From the NCBI GenBank assembly GCA_947500445.1, contig CANMSB010000015.1, positions 43,972 to 107,971 of the forward strand: a stretch of 64,000 nucleotides of DNA, in the 5' to 3' direction. This DNA is from an uncultured Flavobacteriaceae bacterium. GTDB taxonomy: Bacteria > Bacteroidota > Bacteroidia > Flavobacteriales > Flavobacteriaceae. The notes beneath the pieces were generated by a model. It saw nothing but the letters and a program-made list of their open reading frames with translations. It was not told where the DNA came from and made no database searches. Position 1 is the stretch's first letter; every line of letters begins with the position of its first letter. This document shows positions 37,556 through 46,878 of the stretch, piece after piece. Position numbers and translations under genes: made by a program.

Positions 37556-38842
37556 ATGACAGATAAAGCTACTTTAGAATACAACGGTAAAAAATACGAT
37601 TTTCCTATTGTCAAAGGAACGGAAGACGAGTTGGCGATCGATATCAAAACATTGCGATCGGCTACGGGTGGTATTACCACTATAGATCCGGGATATAAAA
37701 ACACCGGTTCTTGTTCCAGTGCAATTACCTTTCTTGATGGGGAAAAAGGAATTTTGAGGTACCGGGGATATTCTATTGAGGAATTGGCCGAAAAGGCCGA
37801 TTTTTTGGAGGTAGCCTATTTGTTGATTTTTGGAGAATTACCTAATAAGCAGGAGTTGGACAAATTTCACGCCGATATTAAAGAAGAATCGAACGTGGAT
37901 GAGGAGATGAAGAAGATTTTGGACAGCTTTCCAAAAACGGCCCATCCTATGGGCGTGTTGTCCTCTTTGACCAGTGCCCTGATCGCTTTTAATCCTTCTA
38001 CGGTAGATGTTTCCTCCGATGAGGCCATGTACCATGCCATAGTACGGATTATGGCCAAGTTTCCCGTATTGGTCGCTTGGACGATGCGAAAAAAGAAAGG
38101 CCTTCCGTTGGATTATGGCGACGATACCCTGGGTTATGTGGAGAACATCCATAAAATGATGTTCAAAAAACCGACCCAGACCTATCAAAAAAATCAAATC
38201 GTTATCGAGGCTTTAGACCAATTACTGATCTTACATGCCGATCATGAGCAGAATTGTTCTACCTCTACGGTGCGTATCGTCGGATCGTCACATGCAGGGC
38301 TGTTCGCTTCGTTATCCGCAGGGATTTCCGCACTGTGGGGACCTTTGCACGGTGGTGCCAACCAAGCGGTTTTGGAAATGTTGGAGGCCATAGAGAACGA
38401 TGGTGGCGACACCAAAAAGTATATGGCAAAAGCAAAGGATAAAAGCGACCCGTTCCGGCTTATGGGCTTTGGACACCGGGTATATAAAAATTTCGATCCG
38501 AGAGCAAAAATCATTAAAAAGGCTGCCGATAGGGTGCTCGGCGATCTTGGCATCAAAGACCCTATTTTGGATATTGCAAAAGGTTTGGAAAAAGAAGCCC
38601 TGGAAGACCCTTATTTTGTCGATAGAAAGTTATATCCGAACGTAGATTTTTACTCGGGAATCATTTATAGGGCATTGGGAATACCCACCGAAATGTTTAC
38701 CGTAATGTTCGCTTTGGGCCGCCTACCGGGATGGATCGCACAGTGGCGCGAAATGCGTTTGAACAACGAGCCCATCGGTCGTCCGCGTCAAGTGTACACC
38801 GGAGAAAATTACCGCCCTTTCGTAGGGGTCAACGAGCGATAA
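37556..38842 (+). CDS. gltA: Citrate synthase
   Basis: 428 residues, type II (hexameric) citrate synthase length. Active-site segments are present: HADHEQNCSTSTVRIVGSS (first catalytic His region), GPLHGGANQAVLEML (His), GFGHRVYKNFDPRA (His and Arg) and PNVDFYSGIIYRALG (Asp). It condenses acetyl-CoA and oxaloacetate in the TCA cycle. It has its own promoter and is followed by a strong terminator, so it is monocistronic. Confidence 0.97.
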   Translation: MTDKATLEYNGKKYDFPIVKGTEDELAIDIKTLRSATGGITTIDPGYKNTGSCSSAITFLDGEKGILRYRGYSIEELAEKADFLEVAYLLIFGELPNKQELDKFHADIKEESNVDEEMKKILDSFPKTAHPMGVLSSLTSALIAFNPSTVDVSSDEAMYHAIVRIMAKFPVLVAWTMRKKKGLPLDYGDDTLGYVENIHKMMFKKPTQTYQKNQIVIEALDQLLILHADHEQNCSTSTVRIVGSSHAGLFASLSAGISALWGPLHGGANQAVLEMLEAIENDGGDTKKYMAKAKDKSDPFRLMGFGHRVYKNFDPRAKIIKKAADRVLGDLGIKDPILDIAKGLEKEALEDPYFVDRKLYPNVDFYSGIIYRALGIPTEMFTVMFALGRLPGWIAQWREMRLNNEPIGRPRQVYTGENYRPFVGVNER

Positions 38843-38870
38843 CAACGAACTGCTTGCATATAATATCGAA

Positions 38871-38900
38871 CCCTTTCATATTCTTGAAAGGGTTTTTTTT
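38871..38900 (+). terminator. Rho-independent terminator of gltA
   Basis: CCCTTTCA (38871-38878) / TGAAAGGG (38885-38892), perfect 8-bp stem with a 6-base loop, followed by eight T. Confidence 0.9.
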
Positions 38901-38923
38901 ACCACTATCCAAAATTGTGATTC

Positions 38924-39835
38924 ATGCTCCATCTAAACGTTAACGACGAAATTTCACGACTTAAGGCGGTCGTGCTGGGAACCGCAGAAAACAATGGACC
39001 GGTCCCGAAAGCGGAGGAGGCCTATGATCCAAAATCATTGGAACATATTTTAGCGGGAACCTATCCGAAGGAATCCGATATGATTACCGAAATGAATGCC
39101 TTCGATGCGGTACTCAAAAAATATGGCGTTTCCGTTTTTCGGCCCGAGGTGCTCAAGGACTGTAATCAAATTTTCTCTCGCGATATTGCCTTTGTAATCG
39201 AAAACAAGTTGGTAAAGGCGAATATTTTACCGGACAGGGAAAAAGAGTTCGAGGCCATCTTTCATGTATTGGAATACATCGATCCCCAACACATTTTAAT
39301 TCCACCGGAGGAGGTTCATGTAGAAGGAGGCGATGTCATGCCCTGGAACGATCATATTTTTATGGGTACCTATACCGCGGCCGATTATCCCGATCAGATT
39401 ACCGCACGCACCAATGCGCAGGCGGTACGGTTTATCAAACAACAGTTTCCGAACAAGACGGTAAAAGCCTTTGAATTAAGAAAGTCAAAAAACGCCAGGG
39501 AAAATGCCCTTCACCTCGATTGTTGCTTTCAACCTTTGGGAAAAGGAAAGGCGATCCTACATAAAAATGGGTTTTTAGTGGAGGCGGAATACCAATGGTT
39601 GGTCGATTTTTTTGGGGAGGAAAACATCTTTGAAATTACTTCCGACGAAATGTACCATATGTTCAGTAATGTATTCTCCATTTCGCCAGATGTGGTCGTT
39701 TCCGAACAAAATTTCAAAAGACTGAACAACTGGCTTCGCGAACAAGGGTTTACCGTAGAAGAAATACCGTACGCCGAAATCGCAAAGCAGGAGGGATTGC
39801 TTCGTTGTAGTACGTTACCGCTGATTCGAGAGTAA
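38924..39835 (+). CDS. DDAH/amidinotransferase-family guanidino-modifying hydrolase
   Basis: 303 residues of the pentein (alpha/beta propeller) fold. The substrate-binding acidic site is in FSRDIAFVIENKL and VEGGDVMPWND, the catalytic His in ENALHLDCCFQPL, and the nucleophile Cys295 in LLRCSTLPL at the C terminus. Members are dimethylarginine dimethylaminohydrolases, arginine deiminases or amidinotransferases. The short length and the Cys eight residues before the end fit a hydrolase of the DDAH group, but the exact substrate is uncertain. A second pentein, ctlX, lies 262 bases downstream on the same strand. Confidence 0.85.
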   Translation: MLHLNVNDEISRLKAVVLGTAENNGPVPKAEEAYDPKSLEHILAGTYPKESDMITEMNAFDAVLKKYGVSVFRPEVLKDCNQIFSRDIAFVIENKLVKANILPDREKEFEAIFHVLEYIDPQHILIPPEEVHVEGGDVMPWNDHIFMGTYTAADYPDQITARTNAQAVRFIKQQFPNKTVKAFELRKSKNARENALHLDCCFQPLGKGKAILHKNGFLVEAEYQWLVDFFGEENIFEITSDEMYHMFSNVFSISPDVVVSEQNFKRLNNWLREQGFTVEEIPYAEIAKQEGLLRCSTLPLIRE

Positions 39836-40062
39836 TCTTTTCTCAACAAATTAAGGGATCTCTGTGCGCTGATATGAAGCGGAGGTGTTCGTTTTACCTG
39901 ATTATTTTTCTTTTACGCAAAGCGTGGTGTTCAGCGGCCCCGTTCATCGTTTTTTACTGAAATCTGGATGGGGAAACGTTGAAAAAAATCTAATTTTACA
40001 ATCCGAAAGAATCCGATTCTTTCGATGTCCTATAATCTGATAGAAGTCGAACCAATCGGTCT

Positions 40063-40080
40063 TATACCATTTTAACTCGT
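40063..40080. repeat. Lone end of the intergenic repeat family
   Basis: TTATACCATTTTAACTCGTT. Its reverse complement, with AACGAGTTAAAATGGTATAA, resembles both ends of the copy at 60713-60930 (TTATACCATTT at its left, ACGAGTTCCTTAAAATA at its right). It lies 18 bases before the ctlX start, in a 262-base gap otherwise holding only a small hairpin (GAAAGAATCCGATTCTTTC, about 40004). Confidence 0.4.
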
Positions 40081-40097
40081 TCCAATACATACCGTGC

Positions 40098-41048
40098 ATG
40101 CAGATTACCAATACCATTTTAATGATTCGTCCCGTCAATTTTCGAATGAACGAGCAAACGGCGGTCAATAATTATTTTCAGGAGCAACTTTCCATTCAAA
40201 ACGTAGAAATCAATAAAAAGGCACAAATGGAATTCGATGCCTTTGTTGCCGTTTTAAGAACGCATGGGGTCAACGTAATCGTAATCGATGATACCGAGGA
40301 GCCCAACACGCCAGATTCCATTTTCCCCAATAATTGGATCTCGTTCCACGCCAATGGAACCATTGCCGTGTATCCAATGTTCGCCGAAAACAGAAGAAAC
40401 GAACGGCGCGAGGATATTTTTGATGTGCTGGAGGAAGCCGGTTTTCGGATCGATACCGTTGTAGATTATACCGCCGCAGAGGAAGAAGGTTATTTTTTGG
40501 AAGGTACGGGTAGTATTTTAAAAGATAGGGTTCATCAAAAAGCGTATTGCGCGCTCTCCGAACGGGCGCATGAAGAACTTTTTATTGAGTTTTGCGAGGA
40601 CTTTGACTGTTTCCCGGTCATCTTTACGGCCAACCAAACCGTAAACAGTGAACGATTGCCCATTTATCATACCAATGTGATGATGGCCATGGCCGAGCAC
40701 TTTGCAATCATTAATTTGGATGCCATTGATAATAAAAAAGAGCGCAAGGAAGTAATGCACCACTTAAAGACGGATGGAAAGGAAATCATTCCGATTACCG
40801 ACGAACAAATGCATCAATTTGCGGGAAACATGCTGCAGGTAGTGGGTGCCGACGACGAAAGGTTTATGGTGATGAGTACCGCTGCATATAAAAGTTTGCG
40901 ACCCGATCAAGTTACCGCTATAGAAAAGCATTGTAGCATTATCCATAGCCCGTTGGATACTATCGAGACCTGCGGGGGAGGGAGCGCCCGTTGTATGATG
41001 GCCGAAGTGTTTTTGCCTTTGCGGAGCGTGCTGAAAACCGCTAATTAG
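40098..41048 (+). CDS. ctlX: Citrulline utilization hydrolase CtlX (arginine deiminase-related)
   Basis: 316 residues, pentein fold. The start MQITNTILMIRPVNFRMNEQ and the segment DSIFPNNWISFHANGTIAVYP are highly typical of CtlX. The motif FLEGTGSILKD supplies the acidic guanidino-binding residue, SERLPIYHTNVMMA the catalytic His, and GGGSARCMMAEVF the nucleophile Cys299. CtlX hydrolyses the ureido group of citrulline-type substrates. Together with the upstream DDAH-like enzyme it suggests arginine/citrulline recycling; they are not tightly coupled. Confidence 0.9.
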   Translation: MQITNTILMIRPVNFRMNEQTAVNNYFQEQLSIQNVEINKKAQMEFDAFVAVLRTHGVNVIVIDDTEEPNTPDSIFPNNWISFHANGTIAVYPMFAENRRNERREDIFDVLEEAGFRIDTVVDYTAAEEEGYFLEGTGSILKDRVHQKAYCALSERAHEELFIEFCEDFDCFPVIFTANQTVNSERLPIYHTNVMMAMAEHFAIINLDAIDNKKERKEVMHHLKTDGKEIIPITDEQMHQFAGNMLQVVGADDERFMVMSTAAYKSLRPDQVTAIEKHCSIIHSPLDTIETCGGGSARCMMAEVFLPLRSVLKTAN

Positions 41049-41194
41049 GGGGGATTCATGGGTTGTAGACGTCGGTTGAAAGGATGCACTTTAACGCAAG
41101 GCGTTCCTCCGGGTACCCTGAGCTACAAATCTCTAACCCGTCTTATGCATTAGGAAATGGCGTATTGCCAACTGTTTGCTGCATAACGGTTTGG

Positions 41195-42673
41195 TTATCG
41201 TTTCACCAAGGTTTTGACGAACAACCATGACATTGGTATGATTAGAAGGGCAAAGGGCAAGGAAGTGATGATCAGCAATTTTTGTACGGCGCTCAACACA
41301 TCTATTTCGGCCTTGGCCGTTCCCAATAGCAATAGCGCCATGGTGGCCAATAGCACGAACACCGACCAAAGGAACCGATGCATTTTAGCGGGTTCCTTTT
41401 TTCCGTTGTCCGTAAACATACTTAGCACAAAAACGGCGGAATCGATCGATGTGACCAAAAAACCGATCAGAAGAAAAATGGTAATGCCGCTCCAAAGTGC
41501 AGGGAACGGATAGCTTTCAAAAAAGATAAAAATAGAAGAAAATACATTGCCAAATTCTCCTTGATAGGCGCCGCTATCGGCAATGGTTTGAAACGCAGCG
41601 GTACCGAATACCGAAAACCAGAAAAAAGTACCCAAAGAAGGAATGAACAACACGCCCAATAATAATTGCCGTAGGGTTCGCCCTTTAGAAATACGGGCAA
41701 TAAAAATCCCGGTGAAAGGTGCCCAGGCCAACCAAAATGCCCAGTAGTAGAAAGTCCAATCCGTCAAAAAGGCAATACCCGGATCATAGTTGCCCAAGGC
41801 CAAACTCATAGGGATAAACTCTACGATATAAGCATACAAGGCCTGTACAAAGTTCAGCAGAATCGTGGAAACATCGCTTAAAAAAAAGATAAGGGCAAGT
41901 AAGGTCATCGTAATGAGGATATTTACCTTCGATATGATCTTGATTCCCTTGTCTATTCCTTTCCAAGCAGAGTAAAAGGCGATAAGTGCGATTCCTGAGA
42001 CCAAGGAAAGGGTAGTGCCCAACCCGAAGTCTACAGAAAACAAATGATCAAGGCCCCCTTTTATTTGCGTGGTCCCAAGACCAAGGGCCGCAATAAGACC
42101 AAAAACGGTGGTGATGACCACAATGATGTCGATGATACCCAATACCGTTTTATTGGAAATGGAATCGGATACCGTGGCACTGACCAGCACGGCCTTTTTG
42201 CGAACGAACAGGGCGTATCCCACAACCATGGCAAATAGCCCATAAAAAGCCCAAGCGGTAAAGCCCCATTGGTAGAACGTAAACTCCAGCGCTAAAATTT
42301 CCGGGCTGTGATTGCTAGGAAAAGGTGGGTTTTGCTGCATGAATACCGGTTCTTGAACGGCCCTTAGCAAAATGCCGGCGCCCATTCCTGCACTGTATAG
42401 CATAGCGGTCCACGCCCAAAGCGAATGTTCGGGGGTGCTGTCCTTGGCCCCTAGTCTGATGTTTCCGAAAGGAGAGCATGCAATGCCCACCAACAGCAGC
42501 ACACAGCCAAGCCCCAGATAAAGATAAAAATGGCCAAAATGGTTCCTCACCCATATAGAACCCGTTTCAATGCTTGCATAACTCGCTTCGGTAGCAAAAA
42601 AAACGACCGCGGTGAAGGCAAGGATCAAGCCAATTGAAATCGATAAAATGGCATTGTTGAAAAGAATTTTCAC
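41195..42673 (-). CDS. BCCT-family (betaine/carnitine/choline) transporter
   Basis: 492 residues with about twelve membrane helices. BCCT hallmarks are WAWTAMLYSAGMGAGILL (the glycine-rich helix 3 stretch) and FYYWAFWLAWAPFTGIFIARIS with the tryptophan-rich substrate site in helix 8. The start is GTG at 42673. BCCT carriers take up trimethylammonium osmolytes by Na+ or H+ symport or exchange. No choline or carnitine enzyme lies nearby, so the substrate is undefined. The C terminus is short, without the long cytoplasmic osmosensing tail seen in BetP. Confidence 0.93.
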   Translation of the reverse strand: MKILFNNAILSISIGLILAFTAVVFFATEASYASIETGSIWVRNHFGHFYLYLGLGCVLLLVGIACSPFGNIRLGAKDSTPEHSLWAWTAMLYSAGMGAGILLRAVQEPVFMQQNPPFPSNHSPEILALEFTFYQWGFTAWAFYGLFAMVVGYALFVRKKAVLVSATVSDSISNKTVLGIIDIIVVITTVFGLIAALGLGTTQIKGGLDHLFSVDFGLGTTLSLVSGIALIAFYSAWKGIDKGIKIISKVNILITMTLLALIFFLSDVSTILLNFVQALYAYIVEFIPMSLALGNYDPGIAFLTDWTFYYWAFWLAWAPFTGIFIARISKGRTLRQLLLGVLFIPSLGTFFWFSVFGTAAFQTIADSGAYQGEFGNVFSSIFIFFESYPFPALWSGITIFLLIGFLVTSIDSAVFVLSMFTDNGKKEPAKMHRFLWSVFVLLATMALLLLGTAKAEIDVLSAVQKLLIITSLPFALLIIPMSWLFVKTLVKR

Positions 42674-42758
42674 CAGCTAAAATGGGTTTGAAAGAAGTTT
42701 AACATGCGCCCACGACCGCAGGGAGCTAGGCATAGTTGCTTATAAGCAATTCCCGAAA

Positions 42759-44183
42759 TCATGCTTTTACGATATTCCGGATCATTCCCCCAAAAATAAA
42801 ATAATGAAGGGGAACAATGCTATACCAGTACAAGCGACCACGAAGTCCTCGGGGCCTGAACGTGGCGGTTTGGTGCAACACGTTGGCATCATCGATACGG
42901 AACTCCAGCCAGGCTTCACCGGGCAAACGCATTTCGGCAAAGAGCAAAAGCCGTTTTTCTTTTTTATCGGCCAGGAGTACCCGCCAGAAATCCAAGGCGT
43001 CGCCAGGGTATAGCTTGTCCGGATGTGTTCGTCCCCTTCGGAGCCCTACGCCTCCGAACAGCTTATCGATAACGCCCCGTAGTTGCCATAGCCAATTGCC
43101 ATAGTACCAACCCTGTTGTCCTCCGATTTTCCAAATATTCCTTAATACCCGTTCGGTATCCTTGACCGGTAACTTCTGTTCATCTTTGAGGATCCCATAT
43201 TTAGGTACCTGTATGTACTTTCCCAAATCTTTTTGAAAGCGGCCGCTGACCATACTGTCTTTCCAACTGCTGACCACCTGGTTTTGTGCGATTTTTTTAA
43301 AGGCCATGTCGATGGCCGCCGTATAGGAATGGGTAGTAATTCCAAGAAGGTCTTGGAGCCGTGTATCGTTTGCCACCACTTCGATCTTCATACTGTCAAC
43401 CAGGTTCATGGCCAGTTTATAGGAAGTAGAGGTAACAAAATAAAGCCAGTAGGAAGATAGTTTGGGGGTCATTACCGGTACCGTAAAAATCCAATTTTTA
43501 AATCCTCGTACCGCAGCATACTGATGCATCATTTCCTTATAGGTGAGCACATCGGGTCCGGCAATATCAAAGCCGTCGTTATAGGTTTTTTCATTGCCGA
43601 GCACACCGGTCAAAAAGGCAAGTACGTCGCGTATGGCAATAGGTTGTGTTTTGGTGAGCACCCATTTGGGTGTGATCATGAAGGGTAGTTTTTCGCATAG
43701 GTCGCGAATAATTTCAAAAGAAGAACTGCCCGAACCAACGATAATCCCTGCTTTGAGTACGGTTAGGGCATAATTTCCCTTGGCCAAGATTTCCTCTACA
43801 TTTTTGCGCGACCATAAATGTTTGGAAAGGTTTTCATCATTGGAAATCCCACTGAGATAGATAACCTGTTTGGCTTTGGTTTCGGCCAGATAGGCGTTGA
43901 AATGGTGGGCGGTAACAGCTTCCATTTCATCGAACTCTTTGGTGGAGGAACGCATGGAGTGAATCAAAAAATAGGCCGCGTCAATATCGTGCGGTACTTT
44001 TCCTTTTTGCACCGTTTCCAAAAAATCGATTTCAAGGACCTCGATCCGTGAACGGATTTCGGGATCTATGGAAAGGCGTTCCTCATCGCGTACGGTACAC
44101 ACCAATTGGTGTCCTTGATCCAGTAACAGCGGCAATAGGCGCATACCAATATATCCGTTCGCACCAGTAAGTAGTATTTTCAT
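42759..44183 (-). CDS. NAD(P)-binding SDR-family protein with DUF2867 domain (YbjT-like)
   Basis: 474 residues. The N-terminal 300 residues are an atypical short-chain dehydrogenase/NmrA-like Rossmann fold: MKILLTGANGYIGMRLLPLL carries GxxGxxG, and YFLIHSMRSS, VIYLSGISND and VLKAGIIVGSGSSSFE follow. The C-terminal 150 residues (QGWYYGNWLWQLRGVIDKL, PGDALDFWRVLLADK, GRLYWYSIVPLHYFIFGGM) match the DUF2867 extension of YbjT-type proteins. A reductase or quinone-linked role is probable in this group, but the substrate is unknown. It is a single gene, 85 bases upstream of the BCCT gene on the same strand. Confidence 0.88.
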   Translation of the reverse strand: MKILLTGANGYIGMRLLPLLLDQGHQLVCTVRDEERLSIDPEIRSRIEVLEIDFLETVQKGKVPHDIDAAYFLIHSMRSSTKEFDEMEAVTAHHFNAYLAETKAKQVIYLSGISNDENLSKHLWSRKNVEEILAKGNYALTVLKAGIIVGSGSSSFEIIRDLCEKLPFMITPKWVLTKTQPIAIRDVLAFLTGVLGNEKTYNDGFDIAGPDVLTYKEMMHQYAAVRGFKNWIFTVPVMTPKLSSYWLYFVTSTSYKLAMNLVDSMKIEVVANDTRLQDLLGITTHSYTAAIDMAFKKIAQNQVVSSWKDSMVSGRFQKDLGKYIQVPKYGILKDEQKLPVKDTERVLRNIWKIGGQQGWYYGNWLWQLRGVIDKLFGGVGLRRGRTHPDKLYPGDALDFWRVLLADKKEKRLLLFAEMRLPGEAWLEFRIDDANVLHQTATFRPRGLRGRLYWYSIVPLHYFIFGGMIRNIVKA

Positions 44184-44204
44184 CTATCGTGTTTACAACA
44201 TAAG

Positions 44205-44228
44205 ACCATTTCAAAGCTAAAATGGTAT
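44205..44228. repeat. Palindromic ACCATTT...AAATGGT repeat copy
   Basis: ACCATTTCAAAGCTAAAATG followed by GTAT. It differs by one base over 22 positions from 60715-60736. Palindromic arms ACCATTT/AAATGGT. It lies 22 bases upstream of the start of the 474-residue SDR-like gene. Confidence 0.5.
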
Positions 44229-44326
44229 ACGTCCGTTTGCAGGCCACCGTATGCGTTTAGGGGCAATGGGTTGAAACTCCCTTTAAATTTCATGCTCCCG
44301 TTTGGTAGGGCCACTTTTCCTTAGGC

Positions 44327-44752
44327 TCATAGATCCTCGATTGCCGTTGGGGTATTGTCCGCTTTTTGGTCCAACATTTTTCTAAAGAACTTTTGTATCG
44401 CTTTTGTATCGGCGGTCACTTTTACAAAATAATGGTCGCGGTACACGGAGTAAACGGCTAAATCTCCCTTATAGACCGTCAACTTGTAATAGGGAATGAC
44501 CAGTGCAAAGGTTTCCAACAACGACCGAAAACGCAATATGATTCCTTTGGGCCGCAATTCGATGGAACAACAGTCCCTGTTGTTGTCCAGAAGCAATAGG
44601 TTGCGTATTTCTACACTAGTTTCTGTAATGAATAATTTTGGGGAGCCGATACCGCCCATTTTCCAACGCTCTTTTAGCGGGAAGGGCTTGCCAACGGCAT
44701 CCGTTATCTTATTGGTGACCTTTTTATCGGAATACGAAACGTTTAATAGCAT
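44327..44752 (-). CDS. Conserved-looking hypothetical protein, 141 residues
   Basis: No signal peptide or membrane helix. The middle (SVEIRNLLLLDNNRDCCSIE, LRFRSLLETFALVIPYYKL, TVYKGDLAVYSVYRDHYFVK) alternates hydrophobic and polar residues like a small beta-sheet protein resembling PH-like folds, but no family was recognised. Clean ATG start, 293 bases of non-coding DNA on its upstream side shared with argS. It is not coupled to the neighbouring SDR-like gene, from which it is separated by 143 bases containing a palindromic repeat. Function unknown. Confidence 0.7.
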   Translation of the reverse strand: MLLNVSYSDKKVTNKITDAVGKPFPLKERWKMGGIGSPKLFITETSVEIRNLLLLDNNRDCCSIELRPKGIILRFRSLLETFALVIPYYKLTVYKGDLAVYSVYRDHYFVKVTADTKAIQKFFRKMLDQKADNTPTAIEDL

Positions 44753-45016
44753 AATATAAATTTCAGTTTTTCGGACCGCTTTGGTGACGTAAGGGCCTGT
44801 TTATCCTTTTTTTAAATAGAAAAAAATCGTTATCGGGCACCTTGTTTCGCCTACCGTTCTTACCAACAGTATTTCCGCATGGAAAAAAACGTAATTTGCC
44901 TTAAGGGTTCGCGATACCTTTTTTACTCGCATGCAGCGTTAATTCCGTTTTTATAAAGTTAATGAAAACCACTTTTAATTCCGAGGGCAAGGGCCCGAAA
45001 GCCTTAAAAAAATGAT

Positions 45017-45024
45017 TAATTTTG
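45017..45024 (+). promoter_or_regulatory. -7 promoter box upstream of argS
   Basis: TAATTTTG, a perfect TAnnTTTG, ending 21 bases before the argS ATG. No TTG was found at the -33 position. The rest of 44753-45045 shows nothing else recognisable. Confidence 0.5.
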
Positions 45025-45045
45025 CGGCCTTACAATAGGAACGAT

Positions 45046-46830
45046 ATGAGTTTACAGGAGATATTGGGTATTCAGGTGAAGAAGGCGACGAACACCTTGT
45101 TCGACGTAGCATTGCCGGAAGTCGAGTTTCAGCCGACCCGAAAGGACTTTGAAGGGGATATTACCGTGGTGGTATTCCCAATGCTTCGCCTCATAAAGGG
45201 CAACCCGGTACAGATCGGCGAAAAGATCGGAACATTTTTGATGGAACAGGTCGATGTAGTTTCCGGGTACAACGTGATCAAAGGGTTCTTAAATATTGTG
45301 GTTTCGGACGCCTATTATGTAAACTTTTTCAATGCTGTTCGCAATGAAGCGCATTTCGGGCATGCCCAAGAAAAGGAACCGGAGGCGATTATGGTGGAAT
45401 ATTCTTCACCCAATACCAATAAGCCTTTGCACTTGGGACATATCCGAAACAACCTCTTGGGCTATTCGGTGGCAGAAATTTTAAAGGCCGCCGGAAAGAA
45501 GGTATACAAGACCCAGATCATTAATGATAGGGGCATCCATATTTGTAAAAGCATGCTGGCCTGGCAACGGTTTGGGAATGGAGAAACCCCGGAAAGTACG
45601 GGACTAAAGGGCGATAAGCTGGTCGGGAATTATTATGTTGCCTTTGATAAGGCTTATAAAAAGGAGATTGCTGCCTTGGAAGCGGATGGAATGGATACCA
45701 AGTTGGCGGAAAAGGAAGCACCTATTTTAAAGGACGCCCAAGGAATGCTCCGAAAGTGGGAGGCAGGGGACGCCGAGATCGTAGCCCTGTGGAAGAAAAT
45801 GAATGGTTGGGTGTATGACGGTTTTAACGTCACCTATACCAACATGGGAGTCGATTTTGACAAGCTGTATTACGAAAGTGATACCTATCTTTTGGGCAAG
45901 GACGTGGTTGCCGACGGCCTGAAGCAAGGTGTTTTTTACAAGAAGGACGATGGTAGTGTTTGGATCGATCTCAGCGATGAAGGGCTGGACGAAAAAATTG
46001 TACTGCGATCGGACGGAACCGCAGTGTATATGACACAGGATATCGGCACTGCCATACAGCGGGTAAAGGACTACCCTGATATCGGCGGTATGGTATATAC
46101 TGTGGGTAACGAGCAAGATTATCATTTTAAGGTACTTTTCCTGATCCTAAAGAAATTGGGTTTTGGTTGGGCGGAAAAACTCTACCACCTTAGCTATGGG
46201 ATGGTCGACCTGCCAAGTGGAAAAATGAAGAGTAGGGAAGGTACTGTGGTCGATGCCGATGATCTAATGGTCGATATGGCGCTGACCGCTGCCAACATCT
46301 CAGAGGAATTAGGAAAATTAGAGGCCTATTCCGAAGCGGAAAAGCAACAATTGTACAAGATTATCGGTCTTGGTGCCCTCAAATACTATATTTTAAAGGT
46401 AGACCCTAAAAAACGTATTCTTTTTAATCCGGAGGAGTCCGTGGATTTTCAGGGCAACACAGGTCCCTTCATACAATATACCTACGCGCGGATCCAGTCT
46501 ATTTTGCGCAAGGCCAATGCTATGGAGGTTCCCATGACGCCGGCCGAAAGCGATATGGCGTTGCATCCCAAGGAAAAGGAATTGATCAAACAATTGCAGC
46601 TGTTTCCGGAGACGGTGCAGTTGGCGGCCGAAAACTACAGCCCGGCCCTAATCGCCAATTACACCTATGATCTGGTAAAGGAATTCAACTCCTTTTACCA
46701 ACAGGTTTCTATTTTGGGCGAGAGCGACATGCAAAAGAAAATACTACGGGTACAGCTTTCTAAAAAGGTGGCGGAGGTCATCAAATCGGCCTTTGCCTTA
46801 TTGGGAATACAGGTTCCCGATCGTATGTAA
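45046..46830 (+). CDS. argS: Arginine-tRNA ligase
   Basis: 594 residues from ATG 45046 (MSLQEILGIQVKKATNTL). An in-frame start at 45022 overlaps the promoter box and was rejected. The class I motif is HLGH in NKPLHLGHIRNNLLGYSVA, the KMSKS equivalent is SGKMKSREGTVVDADDL, and the C-terminal DALR anticodon-binding domain ends in KKVAEVIKSAFALLGIQVPDRM. It attaches arginine to tRNA(Arg). It is followed 48 bases later by an M90-type peptidase gene. Confidence 0.97.
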   Translation: MSLQEILGIQVKKATNTLFDVALPEVEFQPTRKDFEGDITVVVFPMLRLIKGNPVQIGEKIGTFLMEQVDVVSGYNVIKGFLNIVVSDAYYVNFFNAVRNEAHFGHAQEKEPEAIMVEYSSPNTNKPLHLGHIRNNLLGYSVAEILKAAGKKVYKTQIINDRGIHICKSMLAWQRFGNGETPESTGLKGDKLVGNYYVAFDKAYKKEIAALEADGMDTKLAEKEAPILKDAQGMLRKWEAGDAEIVALWKKMNGWVYDGFNVTYTNMGVDFDKLYYESDTYLLGKDVVADGLKQGVFYKKDDGSVWIDLSDEGLDEKIVLRSDGTAVYMTQDIGTAIQRVKDYPDIGGMVYTVGNEQDYHFKVLFLILKKLGFGWAEKLYHLSYGMVDLPSGKMKSREGTVVDADDLMVDMALTAANISEELGKLEAYSEAEKQQLYKIIGLGALKYYILKVDPKKRILFNPEESVDFQGNTGPFIQYTYARIQSILRKANAMEVPMTPAESDMALHPKEKELIKQLQLFPETVQLAAENYSPALIANYTYDLVKEFNSFYQQVSILGESDMQKKILRVQLSKKVAEVIKSAFALLGIQVPDRM

Positions 46831-46878
46831 TGTTCCGGTAGCAACAATTAATTTCTGTTTTTACAGTTGTAGTTCCAT

